Origin: Nilaparvata lugens
Lineage: Eukaryota > Arthropoda > Insecta > Hemiptera > Delphacidae
NCBI RefSeq assembly: GCF_014356525.2
Contig: NC_052508.1
Span: 58,503,441 to 58,567,440 of the forward strand
Direction: 5' to 3'
DNA length: 64,000 nucleotides
Positions within the stretch are counted from its first letter, which is position 1; each line of letters starts with the position of its first letter. Shown here in pieces: positions 21,346 to 32,540 of the stretch. Under the pieces are notes generated by a model. It ran no database searches. It was not told where the DNA came from and saw only the letters and a program-made list of their open reading frames with translations. Made by a program: the position numbers and the translations under genes.

Positions 21346-21349
21346 TGTA

Positions 21350-22058
21350 ATGGTCGCTGTACAGAGTAGGGAACGAATTGAGTACAAAGCCGTTTACGAA
21401 TTGGTAGTTCTGTTCCTTTTTTGGCACTTTCTAATGTACTGGACCATGATGTTGATGGTCTATTCTAGGGCTAGTGTCTTTGTCGAAGTTTATGTCGAAT
21501 TTAAGAAGATTTGATTCCAGAAATGAATAAATCTAATAGATTTATAAAATTATTGGCGTCAAAATATTGTATGTGTTCTAATATTTTGACGTGATCTCAT
21601 GCATCTATAGATGTTTCATGGATCGAGAAATATATCTATCTATCTATCTATCTATCAGGTACAATTCAATAAATAATACAATGTACAATGTACAAATACA
21701 TCATATCTAGTAAAATTCAAGTTATTGAATTCATAGATATCAAGTAAATTAGTCAAATTCTATTTGTTATTCTTATAATTATCATATTCTCAGTCACATT
21801 CATATTCTTCGCTCGTCCTGACTTATCCATATTGCACATTTAATCTACAGGAAAGGTTTGAATTGTGTCCCTCCCTCCTGATATTTGAGTATTTGTAAAA
21901 TTCTTTTAAGCCAAAGTCCTTTGTTAATATGCACAGTATTTTCGATAGTCTGATATTTCATACATAATTGTCTGCAATAGCCTAGTATAAATTAATAGTA
22001 TTGTTATTAAAAGTATATCTATACCATATTAAAGCTTAATAATATTGTAATGGTATTA
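21350..22058. other. AT-rich stretch with a (TATC)n microsatellite
   Basis: A (TATC)6 tract lies at 21633-21656. Nothing else is recognisable. Confidence 0.5.
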
Positions 22059-22279
22059 AGATTAGAATAGTAACTGCCATCGTACTATATACGATTTATA
22101 CGGGTGATCGTAATTTTTTGCAATAAATATTTTTTGCATATATTATGATTATTATACTTGTTAAAACAATAAAATTGATGCTAGGAAACCTGACTCAAAT
22201 CCCACTAGAAGAGAAGGTGAGGTGATTTGCTTTACATGCAGTAAGCCTGGTCATTTTTCACGCGACTGTAGAGCTAAGA
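22059..22279 (+). repeat. Gag zinc-knuckle block, copy 1 (partner 27162-27387)
   Basis: The 221-bp block encodes KPDSNPTRREGEVICFTCSK and then PGHFSRDCRAK, a C-x2-C-x4-H-x4-C zinc knuckle typical of retroelement nucleocapsid. Upstream of the knuckle it is AT-rich. A near-identical copy lies 5.1 kb away in the same orientation. Neither joins a longer Gag frame here. Confidence 0.8.
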
Positions 22280-23187
22280 TGCAGCTGTTGAGGTGCGGAT
22301 GGTGTCCAGGTCGGGGATTCGTAGAACATGCCGATAGCATCAGTGTGCAGGTGGAACCAAGTGCTTATGTGCCCCGTGCCCATTCCTTGACAATGTAGCC
22401 TGTATGCTTCTGCTGGCCTGCGCGAGTTGAGTGAGACTATTTCTCACAGGCGACCAATGGAGGAACGGCTGTATGGTCCTTTGGCCAGCTCCGTGCACTC
22501 CAGGGGTCTCCTCGGAGGTGCCCGTAGTGTGGTGTTCTGGCGGTCCCCGTCTCATGCCCATCTGTCGTCCTCCGGCTGCATTTCTAACCTTTTAACCAGT
22601 TACTCCTGAAACTTCTGACCATGAGGTGCACATGGCGGCGGAGAGATATAGAATAAAAAGGTGAGTTACATGCTTGTTTACTCTAATCATCTAACCATTT
22701 ACCAGTGTATCTTCTTTATGATCTTGAAATATGCTGTGTTTTGTAATTTGGAGTCAGGGCGAAAATTTTTGCTTGTGTTCTTGTGTGTGTTTGTTTCAGG
22801 GGATTGTGACCTGTGCCATGTCGTGCCACTGTCCATATACCCCCTGTTTCCTGATTATGTTGCATAACTTTTCTTGTATGTTGACTGACTGAGAACATTC
22901 TTTTTCTTTAGAGATTACTTTGACTTACTCTCTGAGTATTATTAATTTTAGCTTTTTGGCTATTGCTGAAAATTTGACTATTCTGAACTCCTTTGAGAAA
23001 TAGCTTATAAATGGACATAAATTTTAGCGTATGACTGCTACAGACAAGGTACCGGCCTCTCCGGAAATAAACGATACTTGGTATTGTCATTTTGTAGCCA
23101 TCTGACATCGAATAATGTATTAGTCCTAAACAGTTCAGCGTCCTTCATTGAATGACAACTGCAAATCAGCTAAAATGCCTTGTTCTA
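22280..23187. other. unassigned, partly GC-richer sequence
   Basis: 22300-22630 is GC-richer than its surroundings and could be decayed retroelement coding sequence, but I recognise no motif. The rest is AT-rich. Confidence 0.35.
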
Positions 23188-23706
23188 CTAGCAATATTGT
23201 CTCATGTAATACTTTCGCTGAGTCTGCTGAGCCTGAGTTCGTTTTTCAAACCTCTCCAGAATTATTGTTTCAATAAATATTTCATCGCTATTAATGCTTA
23301 ACTGGGACACGCTTCCCAAGATATTATTACTATCAGATTGCAATAAATTGATAAAAATTTCATCATGTTTTTCTACAGTGTTCCCATTAACAAATTCATT
23401 TGGTTCACTTTTATTATCCTTTATATTATCATTCAGAATATTACAATTATTCAAATCTGACTCAGTGTTTTTTATTTCACTGTTCACACGAATTGCTGAT
23501 TCACATTCATGTAATCCGTTCAATATAATATTTACACGACCTGCTTTTTGTTTAAGCACATAGTTCTCATCATTATCAAAAGATCGTTGCCTCCTGTTAA
23601 CAGAATGTTTATTATCAACATTTTTCAAACCCGATTCAGGAGTCATTCCATTCATTTCAATATCATTTTGTGGTCCTAATGAATTTTCATCGGTTATATG
23701 AAACAC
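23188..23706 (-). pseudogene. 172-codon minus frame, possible continuation of the retroelement
   Basis: Acidic, Asn-rich, low-complexity product (VFHITDENSLGPQND onwards) without a recognised domain. It lies directly across the truncated piggyBac from the Gag-like frame and on the same strand, so it may belong to the same LTR-type retroelement. No protease or reverse transcriptase motif is visible. Confidence 0.35.
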
Positions 23707-23722
23707 CTTTTTTCTGTTAACT

Positions 23723-24889
23723 TTAATACAAAAATACCACTAGCAAACGAACTTCTCACTCATAAAACATTTATTACAGGTACAGTCAATAAAAGATCAA
23801 GAGACCTTTCAAAAACAATTCTGACAACCCAAATTCCTCCACAGACTTCTCTATATTTCCGAAAAAATGAAATATTGATGGTAGGGTACAAGGAAAAGAA
23901 GACAAGAAAACCAGTCTATTTGATAACAACGGGATGTCATGCTGAGGATTCTAGAATTACCAGTAGAAGTGGAAAAGTGAATATGAAGCCAGTCCTGATA
24001 AATAATTATAATTTGAATATGGGTGGTGTTGATAATAAGGACAAAAGTATTTATCATGTGACATGCAGCAGAGCCACCAAAAGATATTGGAAAAAGATAT
24101 TTTACAATCTTTTAGACATGGCAATGTTCAATGCCTGTATTTTGTATTCACTGAACACTGACAAACCTATTGGTCGTGAGGAATTCATGGAAACTCTTAT
24201 TGAACAGCTTGTAAACGACTCTCAGCCACAGAATAATCCTCCACCCATGGCAGGGCCAGCTGGTAACCTGAAGCACGAGCTTGAGCACCTTCCTGGTAAC
24301 AGACAACGGGTGTTGTGTGTTCTACAGCTCAAAAAAAATCCCGCAGTTTTTATTGGTGTCCTGCATGTAATTGTGGTGTTCATACAGCTTGTTTTCATTA
24401 ATTAGAACACTTTTGGAGGCATGTAGGGTATGTACAGAAAAGGAAAGCCCCAGAAGATGAAGTGCCTATCAATGACCCAGAATAGGTGAATGTGTACATA
24501 TGTCACATTTTTTGTAATAACTTTATTATTACGCGTTTTTATAGACTATAAGAGTATATATTATGAATGTAGATGATCTAAGGAGTATTTTGGGTATTCT
24601 AGAATCCGTGTAGTGTACAGTGGAAAAAACTTTATAAGCGATTGAAAATGAAAAAAAAATCTCAAATGGATTTTTTTTTTCAAATCTTGGATCAAATGAC
24701 ATACAAGGATTTTTAGGTGAGTTTTATTTTTACATATTATTATTCCTTGGGATTTTCTGAAAAAAAAACGATGTATGATACTTTACATTATGTGCTTTGG
24801 ATGAATTTTTAGAAATATTTAGAAAAACCGCTGCATACATGCCAAATTCGGCTTGCCAGTTTAGATTAAAACGCCCGCCAGTTGTAGGG
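23723..24889 (+). mobile_element. 5'-truncated piggyBac element with C-terminal transposase half
   Basis: The frame from about 23725 (KIPLANELLTHKTFITGTV) runs through FRKNEILMVGYKEKKTRKPV and NMGGVDNKDKS (third catalytic Asp) to GNRQRVLCVLQ. One base away after an A-run near 24335 it continues as FYWCPACNCGVHTACFH, the Cys/His zinc-binding C-terminus of piggyBac proteins. The right end is GGG (24887-24889) followed by TTAA, the standard piggyBac terminus and target. The N-terminal half, including the first two catalytic Asp residues, is missing on the left. The element lies in a minus-strand Gag-type locus. Confidence 0.8.
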
Positions 24890-25690
24890 TTAATCATTTA
24901 CATATATTTTTCCTCTGTCAATTATATCTTCCTCATGTACTTGAGTAATACTAGCATCACAACAAATATTTATTTCATTCAAAAAAATATCATCATAAGT
25001 ATTAAAATCCTCACATGATGTATCACAAATAAAAGCTTTTTCAAAACGATTCTCAATTTCAAATTCATTTCCGATTTCCAATATTTCTTCAAACTCTGTT
25101 TCCGTATTATCATCTATTTGTTGTACTTGTCCAAATTTCCATACATTCAAGAAATTCTGGCATGATAATTCATATTGCTCAATATTTTTAAACAGTTCTT
25201 CAATTGTCCTATTGTGTAACGTGATAATTCTTCCATATATACGTGTAGACAAACCTCTTAATATAATTCTGATAATCAGTGATTCCAGCATATTCGAATC
25301 CAATTTCCTACATAGAGATAAAACTCTCACTACAAAATCTCTGCCATCTTCCTCGAATTCCATTCTACAAGTATTCAATTCCTTTTCTAATTTCCACCAT
25401 TTGTGGAAATCGAAAAAATTAATCAATTTTCCTTTCACTGGCATATATTCAAAATTTTTTTGTCGGATCAAATCGTTCTCAATAATTTCAAAGTATTTCT
25501 TAGCACTTCCTTTCAAACAAGCCCGTAAATATAATAAGTTATCCCTTTCGTCGACCCAATCATTTTCTGAGGCAACATTCTCAAAGTAATAAAAAAAATC
25601 ATCAATGTCAAATTCTTCATCTTTTCCATCAAAAAATTTCGGTAATAGTAAAGATCTATATTTTTCCATTGTTAGTCTGTTACAATCCAA
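24890..25690 (-). pseudogene. LTR-retroelement Gag-like protein
   Basis: A 266-codon minus frame (MDCNRLTMEKYRSLLLPKFF). The capsid-like middle contains FFYYFENVASENDW, YLRACLKGSAKKYFEII and FDFHKWWKLEKEL, the helix pattern of Metaviridae-type retrotransposon Gag (an A..L.G.A...F core followed by the RxxE-like region). Its stop codon TAA (24892-24890) falls within the TTAA target used by the neighbouring piggyBac. No LTRs, primer-binding site or reverse transcriptase were found, so the element is partial. Family placement is by pattern only. Confidence 0.55.
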
Positions 25691-25699
25691 TTATAGTCA

Positions 25700-27161
25700 A
25701 TAATAAAAAAATAAATCCTCAATTAATCCGGTTTTAATAATAATAAATTCTCCATAATATCTCAGAATATCTTCAATAATATAGGTAATAAATTTTCAAT
25801 TTAATCCTTTCTTAATGATCATCAATTTTCCATATCATCATGAATATCTAAGTCTCTCCAATAAGAATTAATCATAAATCTTACAATCTTCAAATACCAT
25901 AGCTTTTACAAGTTAAAATCTCAAAATCAATAATCGTAAATATCTTTCCAATATCGTTTATCTCATAATCGTTATTCTTAATCCATCGAAATCCGTTAGT
26001 AATACATTTTGTAATAGGCAATGATAACATTATAGTTCCAAAATATTCCAATTCATTAAATCCTCGAAATTCATCCTAACAACTGTTTCTACAGCCCCGG
26101 AATGTTCAAACTCAACTATTTAACCCATAAAAAATTTCACTGAAATAAAAATAATATTCAATAGTAAACAATGCGACCACAGAATTGAGGATACCAGAAA
26201 AGTCCAAGTATAAAGCTGGATTAAAAATAAACCTTGAGCCTCCATCAAATATGTAAGCTGGATGTGGAACGGCGGGAGAAGCCTCCACCAAAATATGTAA
26301 GCAAGATGTTGAACAGCGGGAGAAGCCTCCACCAAATATGTAAGCATGATATGGCTTCACCAAATATGTAAGCATGATTTTATGCCTTCACCAATTATGT
26401 AAGGGTGGGAAAATGAAAAACAAGAAAAGATCTTACAGGTTTTTGATATTAAAACAAATCAATAAATTATTTATTACGAAATTAGAATTATAATTAGAAT
26501 TTATTACGAAATAATAATCAGATGAATATTTCAGGGGCTACTCGCTTTGCTGATCTGTGGTCGTTCAGTTTATGATAATAAAACAATAAAAAAAACAAAA
26601 TTACTATTTAGAATTATAGATCTTACTTTACCTTACCTTTCCCTTGGCCTGCTCTTCAAGGTCCAGTTAAAACACTCCCGAATTTAAAATAAAAAAATAT
26701 AAAAAAAACTCTGCCAGTTGATTGAATCAAAAACACCAGCTTTCCCTACAAGACTCAAATCCTGAAAATACAATTATGCAGGTTTAAACTGCCCGGACTG
26801 CGACAGCCTATAATTGAATTCTCAAGACAGAATCCTTCAGGTAACCAATGCCTTAACTCAACAACTCACTTCACAAACGGTTCAAGTATACGGGCCACGA
26901 AAGAAAAATTCCAAATCTATTCATGTGAAAAACACATGCAGCCTTGATTCACAGACCAAAAGTCAACTCACTCTTGTTTGTATAGCATGGAGCTAAAAAC
27001 CATAATATTGCCTTCACGAAACGTGATAAAACACACGTTTCATCTTTGTACATTGGAGATCTCGCTTTATCAATTATATTTAATAATTAAATCCGCGACC
27101 AGATTTCCAATTCACAAAATAATATTTCAAAAATTGAATAGGTTTTGATGTCATGTATGAC
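25700..27161. other. AT-rich stretch with a small repeat cluster
   Basis: 26235-26400 holds four or five degenerate copies of a motif built on CACCAAATATGTAAGCATGAT, first spaced about 55 bp, then about 35 bp. The rest might include leader or LTR sequence of the minus-strand Gag element, but I found no paired LTR. Confidence 0.5.
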
Positions 27162-27387
27162 AGATTAGAATAGTAACTGTCATCGTACTATATACGATTT
27201 ATACGGGTGATCGTAATTTTTTGCAATAAATATTTTTTGCATAAATATTATGATTATTATACTTGTTAAAAGAAAAATAAAATTGATGCTAGGAAACCTG
27301 ACTCAAATCCCACTAGAAGAGAAGGTGAGGTGATTTGCTTTACATGCAGAAAGCCTGGTCATTTTTCACGCGACTGTAGAGCTAAGA
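27162..27387 (+). repeat. Gag zinc-knuckle block, copy 2
   Basis: Copy of 22059-22279 with small indels (an extra TAAA-type insertion). It encodes EGEVICFTCRKPGHFSRDC and ends in a stop just after the shared block. Confidence 0.8.
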
Positions 27388-27829
27388 AGTCTTGACTAGA
27401 CAATTTTATTCCTGAGAAGAATTCTAGGAATAATGCCTCAAATCAATCCTTATCTAATTCTAGTAAAAATGTAAGTAGACTGAGTAGTAGAACAGCTGTT
27501 TATCGTTTAAAGAGAAATCGTCGTCATGGTAAGCAACATCTAGCAAAGCATAAAATGTTTCTGACATGTCTTTTGAATATTTTATTCATTCAAAATTATT
27601 TTATCATTCTTATCATCCATTAAAAAAATATTAGTTCAACTTTATTCTCTTTACAAAAGAAGAATACCGGTTTAATTTGTTTTCTATTAAATATCAATCT
27701 CCGTTGCTAAACGTCAAGGCTGATTACCAACAACTACAAACAATTTATAAACTTTCAGTTTGGCTGCTGCCAATCAATAATATTCCTTTATTGTTAACTA
27801 CTTTTCAAAAGCTCTGTCCCTTTCTTTTA

Positions 27830-28474
27830 CATGTACAATACCAAAGAAAATTGATTTCACTATCTGAGTTACTCTAAGGATAATAGTCTTCGTAGTAGAC
27901 GGCATATCACCGGTATTGAATATATTTGTCCACTTGTAGTTTGCGAAATATGCATTCAAGTCCATCAGTCAGTCGTTTGTGATGAGACGTTTTTGTGGAA
28001 CTTAGGGTGTGTTTCCTTATTTACACTTCGGTTGATTGTTTTGAAATTTACAAATATTCCGCATGATCAGAGATCAGGTCCTGCTCATACAAGTGACATT
28101 CCAAACGTTCAGATTCAATAGATGTGAACACATTATCAAGACATGCTCTCCCTCTCGTCGGGAGGCAATGAACATGATATAAATTAAACGACCTCATTAC
28201 ATTTAAGAATTGTGAAACTTCATGCTCAAGTTGATCAAGAATATTTACATTGAAATCGCCAGCAATTGCCATGAAAGAGTAAGGGTTTTTTGTTAAAAAA
28301 TAATAATACTTCTAGTCGACTCAAAAAATCTTTGAAATCAGAGTCGGGGGTTCTATATAAACTTACTATGATACTGTTATTACTAAGAAGCCTTATTGCT
28401 GACACTTCGAATACCTTATCAATACAGAACTGACTTATATTCAGGACATTATATTCAATGGAGTTTCTGACAAT
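27830..28474 (-). pseudogene. LINE endonuclease domain fragment, 3' side
   Basis: Minus frames read IIVSLYRTPDSDFKDFL, then AIAGDFNVNILDQLE and CLDNVFTS, ending ISDHAEYL. These are the GDFN and SDH motifs of an APE-type endonuclease from a non-LTR retrotransposon. A shifted frame continues into the endonuclease/RT linker (YFANYKWTNIFNTGDMPS). The 5' part of the same domain lies at 31519-31690, beyond the hAT element. No reverse transcriptase follows, so the LINE is truncated. Confidence 0.75.
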
Positions 28475-28482
28475 ATTATAGA
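28475..28482. repeat. target-site duplication, left (ATTATAGA)
   Basis: Perfect 8-bp match to 31511-31518 on the other side of the hAT element. Eight bases is the hAT norm. Confidence 0.9.
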
Positions 28483-28917
28483 TACGGTTACCATACGTCC
28501 GGATTTCGTCCGGACAGTCCGGATTTGGAACACGTGTCCGGTTTGGTGTCCGGATCTGTGAAATGTCCGGATTTCACTAATATGAACTGAAACCGTGGCC
28601 TAATTGGGGAATTTTACGCCGCGCGGCAACTTAGCTTTGTAACACTGTCAGAACTGCGCGCTCACTGCCAGCTGTCTGTTAAGTGCTTCATGTCACTACA
28701 TGTCTGTTCCAGCCACCAGCTCAAGGTTACTCACAGTCGCAATCCACACAGCGCCTAGAGCGGACGACTCGCACTGTTTGTATTCGTATTGTGTTGGTTA
28801 CATGGTAGTTGGTTTAAAAATAACTCTTATTTTGTGTGCATAATGTTCTAAGTGACTTTGTACTATTATTAGGTACGGTACTTATTAGTGTTCAGTTTGT
28901 AAGTTGAACTGTACAAA

Positions 28918-31184
28918 ATGCCAAAGCGAAAATGTGTTTTTACTGACAAATTAAAAGAAGAGTAAAAGTTTTTGAAACTGTCAAAACAGCAGTGACCGCG
29001 TGAGATATTTGACGTGCAACTCTGAATTTTCGGTGGAGCATAGAGGACGATACGACATAGAAAATCACTTGCAGAGTGAGAGACACAAAAAGGCCAATCA
29101 AGCAACGTCCTCGGCAAGTATTGAAACGTTTTTTAAAAATACTGATGTCACAGAAGCTGACTTGCAATGTGCAGCAAAAGAGGCGACTTTTGCCTACCAT
29201 ACCGCAATGCACGGACTTAGTTTTAAAACGTCTGATTGCACTTCCAAACTTATTAAAAAGATGTTTGAGCCCAAATTTCCGGGGGCTCGGACAAAAACCG
29301 AAGCAGTCATTGTGAATGTGATATCTCCTTACATATTTGACAAACTGCTCGAAGATCTCAAGGATGCAGATTTCCTCACACTAACAATTGACAGCTCAAA
29401 CAGAAAAGATGTTAAATTGACTCCTGTTTGTATGTGTCCGTTATTTTAACCAAAATGACGGTGTTAACGTAAAACTGTTATTTTTTGATGAACTTCCGGG
29501 AGAAACATCTGATATTTTAGTAGAACATATTTTAAAATGCATCAAACAGTTCTCTGTTGATTCCAAAGTTGTGTGTCTATGTGCTGATAACACTAATACC
29601 AACTTTGGTGGAGTCAAAAGGCATGGCCAAGGCAATGTTTTTCGAAAATTGCAAAAGGCTCTGTCAAGACCAATCCTTGGAATTGGCTGCTCTGCTCATA
29701 TTATGCATAACACAGTGCAGACTGCTTGTGATGCCATGCCTGTTGATGTTGAGGCAATTGTTGTCAAAGTTTACAAATTCTTTTATCAGTATACTGTCAG
29801 AGTGACCGCATTAAAAGAGTTTTGTGAATCTGCAGAAGTTGAGTATAGAAGAATGCTTTCACACGGAAACACAAGATTTTTGAGCTTAATGCCTGCAGTG
29901 GAAAGGATACTGATGATGTTTGAGCCATTGAAGTCGTATTTCTTATCAATCGAAAACTGCCCTGTATCGGTACTTGCATTTTTTGAAGATCCAGTAAATG
30001 AACTTTATCTAACATTCGTGCAAGGAAGCCTTCCACTAAGGCATGTACGGTATTATATTATTATATTAATTATTACATTTAAATGCATTTCATTTATTCC
30101 AGTTTTTGGTTTTCTGGGCTGTTTCAATTTATTTGTTTTTTTATCTAATGCGCTACAGGCAGTAGTTTCAGTATTGTTTTAGCAATCTTAATCACCTAGA
30201 CTAGACTCACAGCTTTTATTTTTATTTTTTTTCATACAAGTTTATTTTTATTTTTATTATTTAAGTTGATAATGTTTTTACCTTGTTAATTATACTTTGA
30301 TTATCTGATCACACAACTGGATACGTGATCAGTATAATTTCCAAGATACTATTTAATTTCTACTTTTGTAATTTGTAATTTGAGGAGGAAATAAATTCAT
30401 TTATTCATTCAAATGTTCCAGATGACCATTCTCAAAGTTGAGTCTGATCAAATTACTGCTACAGAAGCGTCACAGGCGTATGAAGAATTAGTTATCAAAC
30501 TGGAAGAAAGGAAGGCAAATAACTTTATACCGTTTGCAGCAAAACAGTTACAAAGGAAGTTAAAAAATGAGGAAGCCTTTGATGATAAGAAGGAAGAACT
30601 TTTTCTGAAAAGTGTGGAAGGATTTTATACAGCTGGGATTAGCTACTTGAAACTTTGGGAAAACAGCTTTGATAAGGCTAACCACTTCAAATGGTTATCC
30701 TACCTGGGATGAGATGGAAGACAGTGCTTCAACTGTAGCCAGCGTTATACCAGATTCTATCAATGTGGATGAACTATTTGATGAGCGTTCGTCACTGATC
30801 CACGTTTTGAAAAATCTTAAACCCGCATGGGGTTCCCTACCAAAAGACGAAAAACCCAAAACTCAAGACAAATGGAAACAAGTATTTGAAGTATGTTCCA
30901 AAAGCAATGTGTCCTTTGTGAATATTTTCAAAATAGTGGAATTCGCCATGTGTCTGCCTGGTACTTCAGCTCCAGCCGAGCGCATTTTTTCAATGAGGGG
31001 GTCTGTCTCGACGGCTGAAAGAGGAAGATTATCTCTGCCAGTTGTAAGAGATCTTCTTTACATTAAAGCAAATTCTGTTTTGACATGCTCAGAATTCCAC
31101 GACCACATAAAAAATGACAAACCTTTTTTGAAGAAAGTCAGTTCATCTGAAAAGTATGAATCAAGGAAGAGAAACTCCAAATAA
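28918..31184 (+). pseudogene. hAT-type transposase, decayed
   Basis: Starts MPKRKCVFTDKLKEE at ATG 28918, then meets an in-frame TAA. A Cys/His BED-like remnant (EFSVEHRGRYDIENHLQSER) follows from about 29030. The RNase H-like core is in 29000-29449 and, after a frameshift, in 29571-30044: LTLTIDSSNRKD, VVCLCADNTNTNFGG, CSAHIMHNTVQTACD. After an intron-like gap (30045-30421) comes TILKVESDQITATEA, and the end carries the hAT dimerisation motif LPGTSAPAERIFSMRG (~30960). At least three lesions break it. Confidence 0.85.
30045..30421 (+). other. intron or retroposon insertion inside the hAT ORF
   Basis: Begins GTACGG and ends TTCCAG. Removing it joins LPLRH to MTILKVESD, matching the usual hAT spacing. 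Its 3' end (AATAAATTCATTTATTCATTC) also looks like a LINE tail, so it could be an inserted retroposon fragment that happens to be spliceable. Confidence 0.5.
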
Positions 31185-31510
31185 TATAAATACTCGTTTT
31201 TTTACTATTAATATGTAATGGAATTTGAATTTGAGTGATTGTAATTAAAAAGGCTTAATTATGATAAATTTGTAATTTTTCAACCCAATAATCCACATTT
31301 TTAATATAGAAACGTATAAACTGACCTGAGTTTAATAACATTTTTCATGCCTCAGAATGGCTAAAAACAAATATTTCAGTGCTTAATTTTCTACAATTTT
31401 ACGGGGGAGGACCCCCGGATCCCCCCTTTGTCTGGGGGGTATTCCATACCCCCCAGGCCACCCGGAAAGCCCCATGTCCGGATCTGGCATAAAAAAATAC
31501 GATAACCCTA

Positions 31511-31518
31511 ATTATAGA
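31511..31518. repeat. target-site duplication, right (ATTATAGA)
   Basis: Partner of 28475-28482. Confidence 0.9.
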
Positions 31519-31690
31519 CCACCACGTGAGTCTTGGAATATACAGTGGAACCTCTTCTTGGTCTAGCCAGTGTTCATTTATACACAGAATATCAGTGGAC
31601 TTCTTAAGAAGATCTCAAGCTGACTCAATTTGTATTTAAGTGAGCAGATATTAATGAAAAATAGTTTTAAATTGATATGACTTATTTTAT
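31519..31690 (-). pseudogene. LINE endonuclease domain fragment, 5' side
   Basis: A minus frame reads DLLKKSTDILCINEHWLDQE and ends at YIPRLTWW next to the hAT target duplication. CINEHWL is the conserved Glu-containing motif near the start of LINE endonucleases (ETWL-like). It is collinear with the fragment at 28048-28474. Confidence 0.65.
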
Positions 31691-31806
31691 ATTTACTACT
31701 AACAATATTATTTTTAGTTTTCTTGCTATTACTAATAACCTAACCATCACAATAATCACCCTTGTCATAATGAAACCCTGTCATCAACCTTGTCATCAAA
31801 CCCTGA

Positions 31807-32494
31807 CCGGGTGGTCAGGTTTCGCCGAGATCTCCTAGTCAACAGAGACACCTAGAACATCAATGCGACAGGAGACATGAACAGGTCCAGCAGAGGTGAG
31901 AACCACGAATACCTGCACAACCCCAACAACTAGTAGCTCCCAATCGTCAGGAACATACACCTCGCGGTGTTCTACGGCAAACACCTCGAGGTCTGCAAAC
32001 TCGCCGAGGTGCTCTCGGTCGTTGAGTGATGAGTCATGATGATAGAATAAGTATGTCTCATTTATAATTAAGATGAAACGGACTAGTTTGTTGTATTTTG
32101 TGTTATTCATTGTGGTCATCATCTGCTTGGCAGTTGATACTAAGTCTTTGTGTGATGATAAGGTTAACATCCCGAAGCGTATCAACTGTTGGATCACTAA
32201 AGTGATCAACGGGATAGTCTCCCCTCAGGAGGCTAAACCCAGGATCCAACTAGCCATGAACCAATAGCAGGTTTAAGCGGTAGGATCGTTTTCTCACTAT
32301 TATCTCGGAGTTTCTTTGCGGTTCTTCTCTGGGTAGTGATTTTGAACCGTCACTTTGGACGTCAGCCTTATGGCGCGTCACTACCTTTCTAAATAGTATG
32401 GTTGTGCAAATTTTATTTGGGTGGCTTCTTTATTTCTTTTCTTCTGATTTTTGATTTAATAAAACCCAAAAAAAACATGTTCATTTGACAGAGG
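31807..32494. repeat. ~690-bp unit, copy 1 (partner 32541-33229)
   Basis: Starts CCGGGTGGTCAGGTTTCGCC and ends TTTAATAAAA, C-rich/A-run and GACAGAGG. It is about 98% identical by eye to 32541-33229, offset 734 bp, with 46 bp of non-repeated spacer. The unit ends in an AATAAA-plus-A-run pattern, hinting at a retroposed transcript, but no mobile-element protein is recognisable. Confidence 0.85.
32073..32267 (+). CDS. small putative secreted protein, copy 1
   Basis: A 64-codon frame from ATG 32073. A basic start (MKRTS) is followed by a hydrophobic stretch (LLYFVLFIVVIICLAV) like a signal peptide, then a short mature part with two Cys (SLCDDKVN, RINCWITKV). I recognise no family. Copy 2 differs at Pro/Ser, Ser/Phe and the stop (TAG versus TGG). 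All three are non-synonymous, which does not support selection on the protein. A longer frame on the opposite strand overlaps it and is equally unproven. Confidence 0.3.
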   Translation: MKRTSLLYFVLFIVVIICLAVDTKSLCDDKVNIPKRINCWITKVINGIVSPQEAKPRIQLAMNQ

Positions 32495-32540
32495 ATGCCT
32501 ACCGAATGATGGTGGGCATGTCGGAGGCATCGTCATCCCA

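Larger units (their letters stand above)
28483..31510 (+). mobile_element. hAT element (3028 bp) inserted in a LINE endonuclease
   Basis: Bounded by ATTATAGA on both sides, with imperfect terminal inverted repeats: left TACGGTTACCATAC, right reverse complement TAGGGTTATCGTAT. Just inside both ends lie repeated GTCCGGATTT/ATCCGGACAT strings, likely subterminal sites. It encodes one hAT-type transposase (28918-31184). Removing the element rejoins the two halves of the LINE endonuclease. Confidence 0.92.

Noticed and set aside
26235..26400. CRISPR-like spaced repeats
   Set aside because: Degenerate motif, irregular spacing and a eukaryotic context; a decayed minisatellite.
31835..32209. 124-codon minus-strand frame in the 690-bp repeat, and its copy at 32569-32943
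   Set aside because: No domain, overlaps the signal-peptide ORF on the other strand, and depends on a non-ATG-supported start region. Could be chance; not called.
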